From Austropuccinia psidii (taxonomy: Eukaryota; Basidiomycota; Pucciniomycetes; Pucciniales; Sphaerophragmiaceae): a DNA stretch of 64,000 nt. A program made the position numbers and the translations under genes. Positions 21,329 to 35,789 of the stretch are shown here, piece after piece; positions within the stretch are counted from its first letter, which is position 1, and each line of letters begins with the position of its first letter. The stretch is taken from the NCBI GenBank assembly GCA_023105745.1, contig JALGQZ010000011.1:44732698-44796697 (forward strand), given 5' to 3'. The notes below the pieces were generated by a model. The model did no database searches and was not told where the DNA came from. It saw only the letters and a list, made by a program, of their open reading frames with translations.

Positions 21329-24300
21329 TCAAAATCTTGAGTTATTTGGGCCAGACATTTCAGGAGAAACTGAATCAAAGTTCTTGAAAAGCTCTGGAGA
21401 TTTTTTGAGGGTTTCTTCTGGCTCCCATGCTGTTCTTTCTGGGTCTTCACTTAATCCTTGCAGCTCTAAAAGAAATGATAATTTCCCTTTGTTGAGGGTT
21501 GAGTCCAGAACCTTTTCCACTTACCATTCTTCTTTATTTTCAACTATTAATTTAAAAGATAAATATTTATTATTTGGAATATCCGATAGCTTCACAGGTT
21601 CCAATAAGGACAAATAGAAGAAATGGTTAAATTACTTCCATTTTTGAGGTAAATTGGGGTGATATTCATGACTTCCAGCCTTCTCAAGAGCTTCAAAGGG
21701 TACAAGCCATATTTCTGAGAGATGTTTTCTGGGTCACTTTGTTTTCAAGATCTTGGAACTTATCCTTGCTTCCTCTCCAGGTTTGAAATCAAGTTTTATT
21801 GACCTATGTTTATCCAAGTACTTCTTGAAATGCCTAATTTCCTATTACAGTTATTCTTTGAGAACTTTCTGTACTTATTGGAGTTTTGATGATAAATTTT
21901 CAGCGGAATTGTCCTGAAAGATTTTAATTGAATAAAATCTGAGATTTCTTCCATTAATGGTGAGAAATGGTGATTGTTTTTTATGAGTGTTCTGAATTAT
22001 TATAGGAAAATACAGCCAGAGGGGGCAGGTGTTCCAGCAATCTTGATGCTAATGGACATAGATCCAAAGATACTGTTCTTGAATTTTATTTACCACCTCT
22101 TTCTGTCCATATGATTCAATATGGAAAGAAGTTGAAATATCTCTAGATATCTTGAGCTTCTGACATAAATAGTTCCTTACTTATGAAACAAAAAGAGATC
22201 TGTCATTACTTAGAATACTGATTAAAAGGCCATGTTTGGAAAAATACATGGCTTATTCATATTTAATCTAAGTCCACTTGAGTGATTTTTCAATGATCTG
22301 AAAAGAATACTTTCATTTTTAAGAATCTTTCCGTAGCCACTAAAATTGAATTAAAGGTATTGGAAATTGGAAATTGAGCTATAAAGGCAAATAATAAGGA
22401 ATTCCCAAAAATATTTGTAGCATAAAATGTTTTCAGTAACCCAAACTTCCTATGGTGTATGTTGCTGTTTATTAAGCATCTCTGATAAGAGGATAAATAG
22501 TCTTTTATTAGTTTATTTATGAAAGACAGATGAAAATACCTCTTGATGATCTTTGGGAGATATTCTTAGCTAGGCTTTCAACAAAACAGAGAGTCATTAT
22601 TCTTTCTAATAATAACCAATTTAATATCTGGATATCTAGAAATGATTACTCTATCTCTGTATAATAATAACTTTTATTGGGGTTCAAAACAATAGTATTA
22701 AATGGATTAATCTCTTCTTAATTGCTTTATTTTTCCCTTGTACTTATTATTTTTTTCATACTTTATTCTGAATTTTATTCACTAAATCTAAAAAAATCTT
22801 GACTCTTGAATTTCACCTCTATTAATGTGATAAAAGGTTTGAGTATTCTTAAGAACTAAATACATCCCATTCTCGGGGTACATGTTTTTCCAACATGACA
22901 AGGCATCTGTTAAAGTTTCAAGAACATATAGGAGGTAAGTGATGTAAAAGTAAAATTCAGAGAAAACGTATACCAACAGGCTTGATGGGAAGTATGAACT
23001 TTGGGAGGTATAAACTGCTCAAGGGAAGAAAATTATTTCAAGAATTCAGAAGTACTGGATGAGAAAATGAGGAAAAACCTATAGAATTTGAGAGAACAAA
23101 CTATTCCAAAGGGCTAACTGTCATGTACTTTATAATTAAGTTCTGCTGGGAGAAGCCTGTAACTATAAGATTCAATGGCAGTCTTTCATGATTCATTCAC
23201 CTGATTTGCTGCAAAACCCATGGCATAGAAAACAAACATTCTCTAAGATATTAAGTAGAGAAGGCTTTGAGTTCAATATAATATGAGAAGTAGTGAAAGA
23301 TTCTTTGATTAATCAACGTTTATTCAGATCTCCTCAATCAATAATAAAGGGGATATATATTTTGAAAATGGAAGTGAGATGATTTATTCTTTGGAGTAAT
23401 TTTGAATGAAAGAAAAGCATAAATTGAAAAAGAAAAGCAAATCATTGAGTTCTTTGGTGTTTTATGGGGCCAGTTGATGCTGTGTTGAAATTTTAAATTA
23501 TCAATATTGAGCTCATATCTAGAAATAAAATAACCACATTATTCCACACTTGAGCCATGGAATAAAAACTTGGAATATTTATGAAAAAGGTTTCTTTTAC
23601 CTCATTATTTGGAGGACCGAGGCCACATTTTTTACCTGTTTCTTTTTAGAGCTTGAGAACACTGTAATATAATCCAAGTAAAATACCACAGGTAAATCCT
23701 TTAAATGCCCAAATATATCATTTGAGAATTTTGGGAATGAAGTGGGAGGATTGATAAGACAAAATTGAATAATCAAATACTCATAACTACTATATTTTTC
23801 TCTTAATGTATCTATGCTCTCATCCCATTATTCAATTCTGAGGGGATTATAAGCACAGAACAAGTCTATATTGAATAAGATAGTAAAAATCAAAGAGTTT
23901 GAGAGCCTTGTAAATGTGAAGACAAGTATACCTGTTATTCCTAGTAAAAGCATTGATATTGTGGCAGTAGGGACAAGAATGAGGGCTTCATCCTACTTTC
24001 TAACAAGGAGGACAGGTTCTTCTGTTGAAGAGGATCTCATCCTGATGAAAATATCTCTCTACACTCTCTAAGATGTAAGCCCCAGTGGCTCATAATCTTG
24101 GTTTAATAATGATTATATAGCTCCAACTGGTGATAGAGACCCCTCTAGCTCATTGTGATGATCAAATTTGCAGCGAGAGGTTTTTGCTCTGCCTTTACAT
24201 TTTATAATACATTCATATATTGATTATGAGCATAAAGTACTACCTTAAACACAGTTTCAATTTCCTATGGCTATACCTATTCATCCCACTTCTCCTACAG

Positions 24301-24960
24301 GCATGCATTAAAACATAGATTAGGAAGGTCCATATCCCCTTCAAAGATATGAAGTTAAGATATAACAACATTATTTCCAAAAAATTTCATCTCTTTGAAG
24401 AATTTCTTGCTATATGTAATCAATTACTGGGAGGGAATGATGGGGTAATATGGAAAGAAAAAGGAATTTAAGGTGAAATAAGCTTATCAAACAGAGAAAC
24501 ACTGTTTACTGGAGTGGAAAGCTCATTACTAACAGAAGGGATAACACAATAAGAGCTCTTATTACTAGATTCATAGGTAATGTGACCAAAATAGTAAAGG
24601 AAATCATTGCTAAATATGAGGTATTCTCTCTTAAGGGAATCTATGATAAAAAAAACTCCCATTCAAATCTTGGGAAGGGAGGAACTTTAACCATGCACTT
24701 GGATTAATTTGTGATAAAGAAACAAGTGCATCATTTTGAATCCCAAATGAAAAGGAATTATCTCAGAGATCGCTGACATAGCTCATTAGTATCTGAGAAC
24801 AGAAGTATTTGAAGTAAAAAAATAGAACTATAATCAATGAGCATACTGTAAAGAGTATAAGATAGAGAATAGGAAGTAAGAAGCTTGAAAAATTTATTTA
24901 TACCAGGATTCAGAGTGTAAACACTTCATATTGAAGGACATAAGAGAGAACAATTAAAAA
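21329..24960 (-). pseudogene. pol pseudogene of chromovirus E
   Basis: From the 3' end: chromodomain at 21329-21530 (VEKVLDSTLNKGKLSFLLE, DPERTAWEPEE); integrase with QKLKISRDIS and the glutamate site near 22050; RNase H/connection near 22790-23000 (TDALSCWKNMYPE); RT with VVFYLDYITVFSSS at about 23640-23690, again YLDY instead of YLDD (23669-23680); protease/RT linker at 24468-24662 (FFIIDSLKREYLIF, TPVNSVSLF). Each piece aligns with B. The frame is broken many times. Confidence 0.8.
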
Positions 24961-26240
24961 CAGAATAATTACCACTAATTATTTTCCCTGATTTCCAGGT
25001 AATCCTTTGAATGTTTCAGACTTATGTTGAAGCCTTTTTCAAAGGGGTTCCTGCCACCACAAAAAGTGAAGAAGACTTCTGTAAATAGTATCTCCTTTTT
25101 TGAACCAAATAAATTTCTTTACTTATCATGGAGATGAGAATTAGGCTTATCCTTTGAGCCTTGAAAATTATTCCCCTTCTTGGAGGATAAACTGCAAGAA
25201 GGCTTGAAATAATTTGAAGGAGAAAAATGCTTCTTCTCTTCATTACTTCCATTTGAATTTTGTCTCTCATGGTACCTGTTGTCTAAATCTTGGTGGGATA
25301 CATGATCTTTTGAGGCTATTTAAATTACCAGGGTGAGAAGTCAATTGTCCCAAACACCTTAATTCCAAGCCTCTTGTATACACATGCATATAAGCTCTTT
25401 ATTCTCAGTCCCTAATTCGTTAAATTAAAATTCTTAAATCAGATATTTGAAAAGAAAAATTAATATCTTATTTCATATTCAAATTGTACAGTTCTTTTTC
25501 ATATTTTCTTACTTCATTGGATGACCAAACACAGTTAAAATCTGAGTTTCAAAGGATTTCTGTTAATTCAAATAATAAGTTTTATCTAAGTTTCAATATG
25601 TTTCCCAGACCTTCCAGTGAGATAATAAGCTGAATATAGGACCTTCTTTCTGTCAGAGAAGAGTCTTTCTGGGTCATTATAGAATATCAAGTGACAGTAT
25701 TAAACAAGTTGTCTCAATCATTGAGCTTAAGTAACATCACAATTATAAAGCTCATTCATGTATAAATTATTAAAAGCTGAGGATTTTGAAGTTTCCCTTG
25801 GTGATACTTCTTTAGTAAGATCCCAATTAATTCAGTCAACGGATCCTTTATTTCCAGAAGATTTGCTTTGTCTTTAGAGAAAACAGATTTATCAAAAAGG
25901 GTTATATTTGGACCCAAGTATCTCCATAAGCTTCTTTTAAGGAAGCAACCACCTCAATATCCTTGTAGTATTCCTCTTCTATATATTACTCCCCTAATCT
26001 ACCACTACAGCCTTAATAAATACCAAGATAACCACCTAACAAGCCAGAGAATGATCCCTATTTTTTTGACTTTATACATACTCTTCTACAAGTTTCTTCC
26101 CCAAAAATTGATGATCCACTTCCCAAATTTGAACTTGTGCTGTGCATTTAAGAGGGACCCTAGTTATAGGAGTCAGAACAGCTTGAGTTCTTTGAGATCT
26201 TGTATTCTTCCCTTGGGAGCTATGTTGAAAAGCTTTGAAA
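24961..26240 (-). pseudogene. gag pseudogene of chromovirus E
   Basis: N-terminus near 26240: the expected MPVQHS reads KAFQHS, so the start codon is lost, followed by KNTRSQRTQAVLTP as in B. The capsid part near 25600-25750 is split over frames. The Lys/Ser-rich and zinc-knuckle part lies at 25022-25270 and is readable only in shifted frames. Not functional. Confidence 0.75.
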
Positions 26241-26808
26241 TAAATGAAAGGGGAATATTGATGGTACTTGAGGACAATAGAAATACTTGATGAAATTAAA
26301 GTCACTAAAAATAACTTTATCAAAAACTTAAAGAATACTCAATAGTCTTAGAGTTAAATGAATATCAAGAGTTCTTGAGAGATTAATATTCCAAAACAAA
26401 TTCTCATAGCTAAAATAAAATGTCTTGAATAATATCAAGTAAATTTAAACAAATCAAGTCAGAAATCAAATAGATCGTGAAAAATTCAATCAATCAATAT
26501 ATCAAGGAATTTAGTAAATCAACTGGTACCTTGAGTAATAAAACAAAGCTTTATTTATGAAATCAAACACATAAATATGTTAAGGCCTTAATATTTCATA
26601 GCATCAAATATCGAAGAATTTGAGTAGTAGGGGAAATTCTGAGAAATTATTTCAATTTTAGGAGGAATGAAACAATTGAGATTGAAATTGAGTAAAGACT
26701 GATGTTAATAATTAAGATCACAAAGAGGTCATAATTGATTCATTAGTGAATGGAGATTTTGTTAAATAATGAACAAATAATAAATAAATTAGAAGGTATT
26801 TAATATAA
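26241..26808 (-). other. Leader of E
   Basis: No ORF of interest; TCAAT/TTGATT-type words as in the leaders of A and B. The primer site next to the LTR (ttatattaaatacc on the minus strand) is diverged. Confidence 0.45.
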
Positions 26809-27449
26809 TTTTACAGGGGCTTTTCAAAGAAAATTTGGCATGGAAGTCAGGGTACTTGACTAGCTTGTAGGGGGCTCAGAGGTAAGGGATAAACACCAAA
26901 TTAGTGTGAATCAGGAATAATATTTCAAATCAAGGAATAACATAAATGAAGCTTAGATAAAATTTCTAACTTAGGAATGACAAAAGAGGAAACAGCCACA
27001 AACAACCTCAAATTACCCTGTTTCAGCCTTTAGAAAGAAGAGAAAGAATAATTAGGATATTTCCACCAAAACATAACTGAATAGGTGAGATAAGGCTAAG
27101 ACTACCTTAAAAATTCATAATATAATATTCTGAATTAGGAACTGAAATTAAACTCATACTAAATCAAATTCATTATTTAACTGGCGGAAAAGAGGGGCTT
27201 TTATATGTGAGAATATGCCAGCCCTGGTCCATAAAGAGAATTTCGTCTGAAGATTGAGTTATTTTCATATTGAAGATCCTGTATAAATTTACAGATCCTA
27301 TACAGGAGTTGTTTAGAGGTTGTGTTATCTTACAGTTTGAGATTGGTTAATACACTATGTATGAGGAAATGAAGTCTTTGTCTGGTGAATACAAAATTTA
27401 TTGAGTTTTTGAAATGAAGAATTTTGCAACTTTATTCATATAATGGATT
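26809..27449 (-). repeat. 5' LTR of E, main part
   Basis: The low end (ttttacaggggc, plus strand) is a decayed form of the family's gagcccctgtgaca. On the minus strand ggaccagggctggcat, then CACATATAAAAGCCCCTC (a good TATA box) and gccagttaaataatg (RNA start region) align with B's LTR. The LTR is cut at 27449 by insertion of D. Confidence 0.7.
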
Positions 27450-27454
27450 TTATT
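27450..27454. repeat. Target-site duplication of D
   Basis: ttatt before the left LTR; identical ttatt at 39082-39086 after the right LTR. Confidence 0.85.
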
Positions 27455-29391
27455 TGTAAGATGTGTCTATGAAATTGTTGATAATATTACTATTAATGAA
27501 CAGTACTATTACTATTCTTATGAAATATAATAAATATATTATTATAGCCAAAATTAAATACTCAATTATTTAATTCTTTCTTTTACTTATTATACATTAC
27601 TAGTTATTTTAACAGTAAGCACTAATTTTCTACAAGAAACAATTACAAGAAGTATTTAATAATAAAAGTTCTTTATAAAAATAATAAACTTATTTTAATA
27701 TATAATTATCTTTTTCAAGAATAATTATAAAGAGAATTCTTTGAGAAAACTACTACTGGAGAAAAACTTGAAGAATTAAAATAAATCACTCACTAATACT
27801 CCAACAATACCTTGAAAAGAATTGGTGGAGAGATGCAATGGATGAATTGTGGATTTAAAGGATCAAAATTTCTTCAAAGAAATAATAAAAAATATAATAG
27901 CTAAATACTATTGGAAATATTATATTTCTATTATTCAAAGTCTTTCTTATTGATTTGGAAAGATTTAAAACACTTAAAAAAATAATTAGCCAATACTTAC
28001 TTGTTGGTACTAAAGGTATGATTGAATAATAAGATGATTTGGAAAAAACAGAAAGAAGAGGCCTCTTTTAAGTCAATAACAGCTCACAGAGGCCTGCCAT
28101 GGAGAAAACTGAAAAACAAGTGAGTGAGGAACCAATTATTATTTTTTGATTATTTATTGCATCATCTGTTGTCATGTAAGATTATCATAATTACTTAATG
28201 AAGTCATTTGTGTGACTACCAACCCATTTATGGATGAGAAGAAAAGGTTGAAAAACTTTAACTCTTCTTTCATTTCAAAATAAAAATTAATTTCTCAAAT
28301 TTCTCAATTTTATTTGAAATTTCATCACATGTATTTTCTGTCAATTTTTGAAGATTCAGTGTTTCATGTGGAATCATCAAAAATGGACTGTAAGGCAAGC
28401 TTTTGAGTTTAATTATGAAGCCAAAATTATTTTTGGTTTTTTTGTGAATAATACCGCTCTCTGTTGGTCCTGGACATTTCAGAAAGATTCATTGAGAGTT
28501 TTATTTTTAATCAGTTTTTGGATTTTTTTACCTTATTTCTACATAAAATTGCAAATAGCACAGTATAGTGGGGGGCCATGAGGTAAATGAATGTATAATA
28601 GTCCCAAAAGTCATTCAAAAACTCCTTTGAGGCTTATACATGGAAAATCAGTAAGAATTGACATGGCTACAGGAGTAAGAATTTCTCTTTACCTCCTTGT
28701 CATGTCAAAATAGCATCTTATTTGCAATTTTCTTATGATTTAATGGGACTTTAGCTTGTTAACCAAGTTCCCAAAAGGTCTTATTATACTAAGTCGGCCA
28801 TGATCAGCCATTGATCCAATCTTTACAGCTGTCAATTCCTTGTAGGCCTCAGAAGCTGGGTACCCTGGCTCTCTTTGATGTATTTTGTCCCCCTTATCTA
28901 TTTTCACATCAAAAATAGTAATTCAGGCTCCAAGATTGATATCAACTATGGGTGTACCAAGAGTTTATGTAAAAATACTATTTTTTAAGTGTCACAAACA
29001 TGCATAATACTAATCTTAGTGTATATGTAACATGGGATTTCTCAGATTCCCATTATTTTGGCATTGAATTGAAAAAAATAAAACATTTCACACTTCTTTT
29101 ATGCAGTATTGATGAGGTGATATTGAATTATTTTCCATATTACCACCTCATAGAGTTAATTCAAGATTATTCACTCTATGTAGTGACCCTAGGTGAATGT
29201 TTGTATGGAATCCAAATCTGGCCTTAAATTCATGGATTTACTTACTCAAAAAAACATTATCCATCTTTTCTCAAATCAAAAATGATGAATTTTGGATGTA
29301 TGAATAACTCATGGGTTATGCATAGCTCAGAATTTATTTTAATATTAATTTTGCCCTATTTGGGTATGTAAAATATACTTCAAGGCTCACA
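27455..29391 (-). repeat. 3' LTR of D (1.94 kb)
   Basis: Bounded by tgtaagatg (left) and ggctcaca (right) on the plus strand; TGTGAG...CTTACA on the minus strand. It matches 35808-39081 apart from indels, including about 170 bp near 28730-28900 absent from the other copy and the G insertion absent here. No gene inside. Confidence 0.85.
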
Positions 29392-29403
29392 TTTCCACCC
29401 TTC
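29392..29403 (-). other. Polypurine tract of D
   Basis: On the minus strand gaagggtggaaa directly precedes the 3' LTR start TGTGAG. Confidence 0.7.
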
Positions 29404-29534
29404 AAAAAATAAAATTTTACTTTGATTTTATTAATGATATTAAGAAGAAAAAGGCACCAAGGGGGTTAAAGTCCACTTTAAAACCTCTTTATATTACTCA
29501 TATCAAGTAGTTCAAAGAGCATTTATAGACATAT

Positions 29535-32500
29535 TCAGGCTTGTAACCTTCTTTCATGTCTAAATCTTCTCAAACGTTTATCTGAGTCAGGTATATCTGA
29601 TTCTTCCAGCCATTCATCTTAATGTACTGGATTCCTATATATAAAAATATATTCTGTTTGATTTTTATCCCTAATTATCCTTTCTTTAATGACTTTCTTT
29701 ATCTTTTTTTCATTCTGTTCCACTGGTGGTACAGTTAAAGGAGTTGGGTTCCTTAAAGGAAATAATTCTTTATCAGATGGTTGATAAGTTTTTATCAAGT
29801 TGACTGGGAAGGTGGGATGTTTATTTTCTAATTCACCACTAAACTTCACTTGAACTGCACTGGTTCCATGTAAGGCAACAATAACAAAAGGTCCTACATA
29901 AGAATATTTGAGTTTCTTTGGGCCTTTGATATTATTAAAATTCAAGGTTGATACTAGAACTAAGTCCCCTACTTTGCAGTCTGGTACTTTATGACTCTTG
30001 TCCCACTTCTGTTGTTTTGCATAGTCAAAAGCATCATTCATGCTTTTTTTTCATGTTGTTTCACTTTATCAAGCACAATTTTGCAGCTGGAATCTGTAGG
30101 ATGTATTTCAATTAAGTCTTTCTTCAGTGTGTCTGCTGGGAGTCTTGGATTCCATCATTTTTCTAACATAGCAGGACTTTGACCTGTGGAAGAATGAACT
30201 GATGTCTTATATGTTAGTTCTGATGCAGGTATTAGAGTGCACCAGTCATGGGTAAAGCCATATGAGTATTTGAATTCTAATCCATAGGCACCAAATCTCC
30301 TTATCAGATCCTCTCGAGTTTTGATCATTCTCTCAGCTATCCCATCAGTTTAAGGGTGATATACTGTAGAAAATGATAACTTGGTCCCAAACAATCTATC
30401 AAGATTGGTCCAAAGTGCAGATGTGAACTAGGGGTCTCTGTCACTGATTATATTTTTAAATGACCCTGTATTGGAAATAACTATATTCCAAAAATTAAGA
30501 GCTGCATCCATAGCAGTGTCATCCCTATGACATGTAAGAATATGGGAGTTTTTCTGTATCTGTCTACAATGACTAAACAGGCATTTTAGATTCTGTCACC
30601 ACTTTGAGGAAGTGCTGTGACCCAATACATGTGAGAAATTTCTTAAGGGTATTTTTGTTCTTGAATGTGGATCATAAGTCCAAATTTCTTGCCTTTACTC
30701 CTGTTTTCTTTCTGGAATCTTTCAGAGGTATGGCATTATTCAATAGTTTCTTTTCTGAAAGATGGCCACCATGCACAATGTTTCACTGTTTCAAGTGTTC
30801 TGTCTTCCTACAGGTGTCCAGATTAGAGGTCATCAGGACATTAATGAAGAATGTTATTAATAAGAAATCTACTGCATTATGTCATGGCACAAGAATGCTT
30901 GGTTCTGTGGTAGATTATGCCATCAAACAAGTGAAATCTTCCTTTAGAGTAGGAATTCTTCCATATTTAATCCAGGGAATTAACTAAATCTGTTTCTTTA
31001 CAGTCTTTGTTCAACAAGGATGTCAATATATGGAAGTTCCTGTCCTCTTTATAAGACACTCTGAATTCTTGAAAGAATTCAGTTCCAAAATCAGTTATTT
31101 TAATAACTTCAATTGGAATCTGTGGTTCTGCTTCTAAAGGCACATAAGCTGGATTATCAGGAGTATTGGCTAATTACCACCTGCTAATTCCATCAGCATT
31201 TGTATGTATATTCCCTGATTTATAAACTATAGTCATGTTACCTCTGTATTCTTGAATGGTTATTTTCCTTATCAAAATTTGTTTTTTGAGGTTTTTCATT
31301 TTCAGAAGTGATTTTACTGAATTACAGTCAGTTATCACTACAAAAACACTTACATCTAGATAATAGTGTAATTTCCCAAGGTCCATACCAAACATAAGCA
31401 TTCCATTTGGCTTTAATCATATTTGGCTTCTGTTGGTTGGATTTGTCTTGAGATCTAACAGACTGGTCCTTTTGTGGGTTTGTCATCAATAATTTGGACT
31501 TGATGTAGGGCTTTCCCTAATCCATATACACATGCATCAATGTAGAGCTTAAAAGGAGTCTTTCATAAGGAGTAAAGGTGCTTCTGTAAGATCTTTCCTT
31601 ATCCTCTCATAGGCTTTAATTATTTCCTATTTCATATTAAATACTTTCAGTTGATCACAGATTCTATAGAATTACTTTGCTAGAATTGAGAAATCATTCA
31701 GGTTTTGCCCATAATAACCGGAAAATCCAAGAAAAGAAATGATTTATTTTTTATTCTGGGTTATTGGCTTAAGTAAAACTTCTGGTACTTTATCTTTGTT
31801 GATACCCAAGCTTAAGCCAGAAACAATATGTCCCAATTCTTTAAGTTCTTCAAAGCCAAATTTGCATTTCTTGAGTGAAATCTTCATATTTACTCCTGCA
31901 GCTTTGTCAATTACTCTTTCAAGTCTTTAAAGGTGACAATACCATGATTTTGAACATATATTATATCATAAATATAAATAATGAGCCATCCTTCAGAAAA
32001 TTCTGTGGGGAGGATGGTATTCATCATTCTTTAATAATGAGATGGAGTCTTTTTAATACAAAATGGCATTCCAAGATACTCATAAATACCACAGTTAATA
32101 ATAACTCTAAGTAGCTCCTTGGCTTTTGGGTGTTGAAAAATTCCAATGAAAGCTTTCTAATGCATTCATGGAGGTTATGTACTTGGCTTTGGACAATTGG
32201 GTCAGAGTTCCTTGGACTCTAGGAATTGGATACCTATCTGGAGCTTTGTAGGTATTCAGAGCTTTAATATCTCTAACCTTCCATTATTTATCATTATTCC
32301 AAGAAATAACAGAAGGAGTTGTAACTTCAACCTCCTCATTATGGCCTACTTTTCTTAGTACACCGATTTTTATAAACTCTTGGATATGTTTTTCCAAGGC
32401 TTCTCTAGCTCTGGGTATTTCTAGGTAAGCTGTTCTTCTATGTTCTGGAGGGTATGGTTTATCAATATAAAGTGTAATATCAAATTCATGACCTCTCATA

Positions 32501-33150
32501 GCACCCAATGGTTCATTATCTGAAGAAAATGCATTTTCATATGTATATAACACATCAATAATCTCTTGACTCATTTTGGATGATAATTTTGGATTAACTT
32601 GTGCTTCACAAAGTTGATTTGCCACAAATTTTTCCTTGTATATATCCTTAATTGAAGATACCACTTATATTTTTTTGGACATATTGGAAAATCAAAATGT
32701 TTGTCTTTTTTTTCTCCAATTGTAAAATATATGTCTTTATGGTTATGGATTTCAATACCATGAATATTAAAGTAATCATTTCCAAGAATTATATGTTGAG
32801 ATGTACAATTGTCCATTACTACTATCTATTTCTTCATTCTCATACTTCCTGCAGGGTGTGGAAATACAATCTTAGTGTCCAATATGCCCAAAGGGTACAT
32901 ATTATCGCTGGCACTACTAAATTGCACACCTTCTATTAGTAATAGATGGTTCTTTCATTCAGGGAGTATAATCTGAAGTTAGTCTTTTCCTACACAAGTG
33001 AAAAATGCTCCAGAATCTAAATTTACTTTGGCTTCATCATTATTCATCAGTATTGATGGAATACAAGATACTCCATCAGTGTAACCATTGCCTCTAGCAG
33101 GCTTAGTATTGCACATTCTGGACTCAAGGATACTTATCATGTTGTAGAAA
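29535..33150 (-). pseudogene. pol pseudogene of element D
   Basis: Minus strand, protease to integrase. Protease: VNLDSGAFFTCVG near 33000-33040, and IILGNDYFNIHGI at 32780. RT: N-terminal part at 32284-32664 (GHEFDITLYID, EEVEVTTPSVI); catalytic box YIYD where YIDD is expected (31965-31976). RNase [21 protein letters not shown] and [13 protein letters not shown] (31174-31401). Integrase: zinc region near 30800-30900, DRDP near 30430, ERMIKTREDLIRRF near 30310, C-terminal domain at 29619-30041 (KVGDLVLVSTLNFNN, KHPTFPVNLIK). The last codons, DEWLEESDIPDSDKRLRRF, end with TGA at 29535-29537. Stops in every domain. Confidence 0.88.
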
Positions 33151-35239
33151 TCTTCACTATATCATGGCAAGTGAGTATGCACTTAATTGACTTCAAAGAA
33201 ATCTGTAATGTTTTCAACATTATAGTCCTCTGTTGGTGTGTCTTCAGAGATTGAATAATCTTGGTCAGATCCCTCTTTCTATTCAGCACACTTAACCTCT
33301 TCAATGACTTGAACTAAATTGATTCTAGTCTTCTTAGTACAGGTGTTGGCTAAACGTGAGGTGCTCCCACATTTATGACACTTAAAGAAAGGTCTTTTAG
33401 GTCTTCTATCCTCTCTAGAAATATTTGGGACTATTTTGGAGTCTATAGGGTTTCTAATCCAGGTTTTACGAATTCTTGTCCTAGTAATGATATCCTCCAT
33501 TGAATCAATATAGTGCTCTTATGAGCAGGTTTCTACACATCTGCACTTGGTAGCATGTTCTAGTTCTCCTCCACATTTTCTAAATATTTTCATATTAATC
33601 CTTGAGTCAGACATATCTGGGGCTAAAGCAGATACTCTGTCTTTATTTTTGAGGAACCAAGTAAGTGGTTTATCTTTGTCTGAGTGAAAAATGGCATTCC
33701 CAAAGGCATTTTTCATGATAAATTTCCAAGAATCATTGGCCCATTTTGTGATTATCTCAGATTTCCACCAAAGCCAGTCATAATTACCATGTTCTTGTCT
33801 CATCTTGTAGTACCATTTTTTTTCAGTTCTGGTAAACAAGGAGTGTAATTTTCCCACTATCATCACATGAGGTATATGAAAATCTTCTTGCAACATATTG
33901 ATTTTTTTAATGAATGCAATATGGTTATATTCACCTTCACCAGAGAATGTTGGCCATTCTTCTAATTTGGTAATATCTCTTGCAGAGATTACATTTTCTC
34001 CTAGAAAAGGGTTCAAACTTTCTTCCACAAAGAGTTTTTCTTCAGTTCAAAGAATAGAAGGTCTGGGCATATGTGAAATTGGTTCATAATTCTTATGAAT
34101 TTTCTTCAAATGTGCAATTATCTCATTCTTTAATTTCTTACCTTCACTTTCACTTCTTGCCAGATGTGTGGCAAAAAGATTGGTATTATCAATTATTTCA
34201 AAGACATTCTCTTTCAGAGCTGTAAGTTGGTCATTAATATTATTAACTGGAAGATTGTATAATTCATCACTTTTTACTTGAAATTTACTCTCAACTCTGT
34301 CACATGTTGTGTAAATTGACTCAAGTCTGGCATTTGTAAATTTACACCACTCAGGGAAAGCTCTGACATTGTTTTGTAAGTAATTGACATTGGATGTTAA
34401 TTTCTTTAGTTCTGTTTCAACTTTATTGAATTCCACATCCATAATAGACTGATTATATCTAATTTGATCTATTATTTTCAGGGAAAAGTCCTGCTCATCC
34501 TCTCCTTTTTCTTGGGTGTGAATTCTATAAGAGTTCTGGCCATATTAAACACACTTTTTCTGAAGGTTCCAATTTGGGAATCCTGTACCCTTGTGGGTAA
34601 GGTCTGTGCCAATTGGCCTTGCCTTTATTGCTCCTTGGACCTATCTGCTTCTTCTGAGGTCCTTTGGGTTTGACTTTGGGCTTTTCTAGAGCTGGTTTGG
34701 AGCTTGTTTACACTACTTGTCCTTGTTTCTCCAGAGCTGGGGTCATTCACAACTCTTTCTTCTGATCTTTGGATAAAAGAATTTTTTTCTTAAACCAATT
34801 CTTTATCTTTTTGACCTTTTCCTTGCACTACAAGGGACTCCATCTTCCTAATAGCTCTATGGTCTTCTCCTTACCCAGAAAGCTCTTTATGTGTAAGTAG
34901 GATTTCATGGCCCCCTTCAAACGGCTTGGACAAATTTCCAACTCCTCTTCCTTGGCTTCTCTGTACCAGTTTTTGTACTGGAACTGATATATTTCTATTG
35001 CTTCCACTTGGAATTGGTTAAACCCTTAAAACATTACCTTGAATCAGTTCAAGCTCAGAGTCAATGCAAAAGGTTGTTGGTACAGACCTTGTGAAATGGG
35101 GGGAAAATCTAGAAGGCTCCCAATGTTCCTTTCTTGAGGAAGTCCTGCCAGATCTGTTCCTGGTCTTGCCTCTTCCTTTTCCAGATCCATATGGTTGGAT
35201 TAAATAGGTTTTTCCATTTCTGGTATGCACCATTTTCAC
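33151..35239 (-). pseudogene. gag pseudogene of element D
   Basis: Gag starting at about 35233-35239 (MVHTRNGKTY, Gly/Arg/Ser-rich N-terminus, 35018-35239), broken until 34442. It is then readable as a coiled-coil-like segment with regular Leu/Ile/Val (34047-34442) and capsid (33519-34028: LEEWPTFSGEGEYNHIAFI, KKWYYKMRQEHGNYDWLWW, GGELEHATKCRC). The zinc knuckle at 33279-33500 reads CHKCGSTSRLANTC, C-x2-C but with Arg where the knuckle His is expected. The capsid is related to that of element F (SSWPKLSGIGEYDH, WPWWRSQIIQKY, GELNHAVKCRC). Confidence 0.88.
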
Positions 35240-35789
35240 ATCAATTCAAGAGAAAATGAAGAGTAAAGACAGAGAAAACACACCTTTTGGTGGTTGTTTT
35301 GATATTTCTTCTTTAAATAAAGTGCCTCTCACCAATTTTCACTTCAATTCTTTCTTCAGATTCTGGACTAGTAATATATCTATTACTGAGTTTATTACCA
35401 GCTACAATATACCTTATTAAAGACACTAGAAAAAAATTGATAAAAGAAAATCATTTTTGATACTTTTAAAATATTTTTTAGGATTTTTTTGTGAGTTTAT
35501 ATCTTTCATATCTACTAAAAAATTATTCTTTTTAGAGAAGAAAAATCAAAATCTAATATTTTGAATCAAAAATTAATTCAAAGTAACTCAAAGAAGAATT
35601 CTATGGGTTTTTGTATGTGAGAAATCTACATGTAAAACAGTATAAATTAATCCAAATTCCTCAACAAAAAAAGATTTAAGACAATCTCAAAAATTAAAAA
35701 CTTTCAACTTTAAAATTAAAGAAAGAAATAAATTCAATATATTCTGGAACCTAAAAAGGATATCAAGAAAGGGTTCAAGGTTCAAAAAA
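35240..35789 (-). other. Leader of D
   Basis: A/T-rich, no ORF. It separates the primer site from gag. Confidence 0.5.

Noticed and set aside
30604..30987. 127-residue plus-strand open frame
   Set aside because: It is antisense to the integrase/RNase H region of D and explained as a shadow of that pol.
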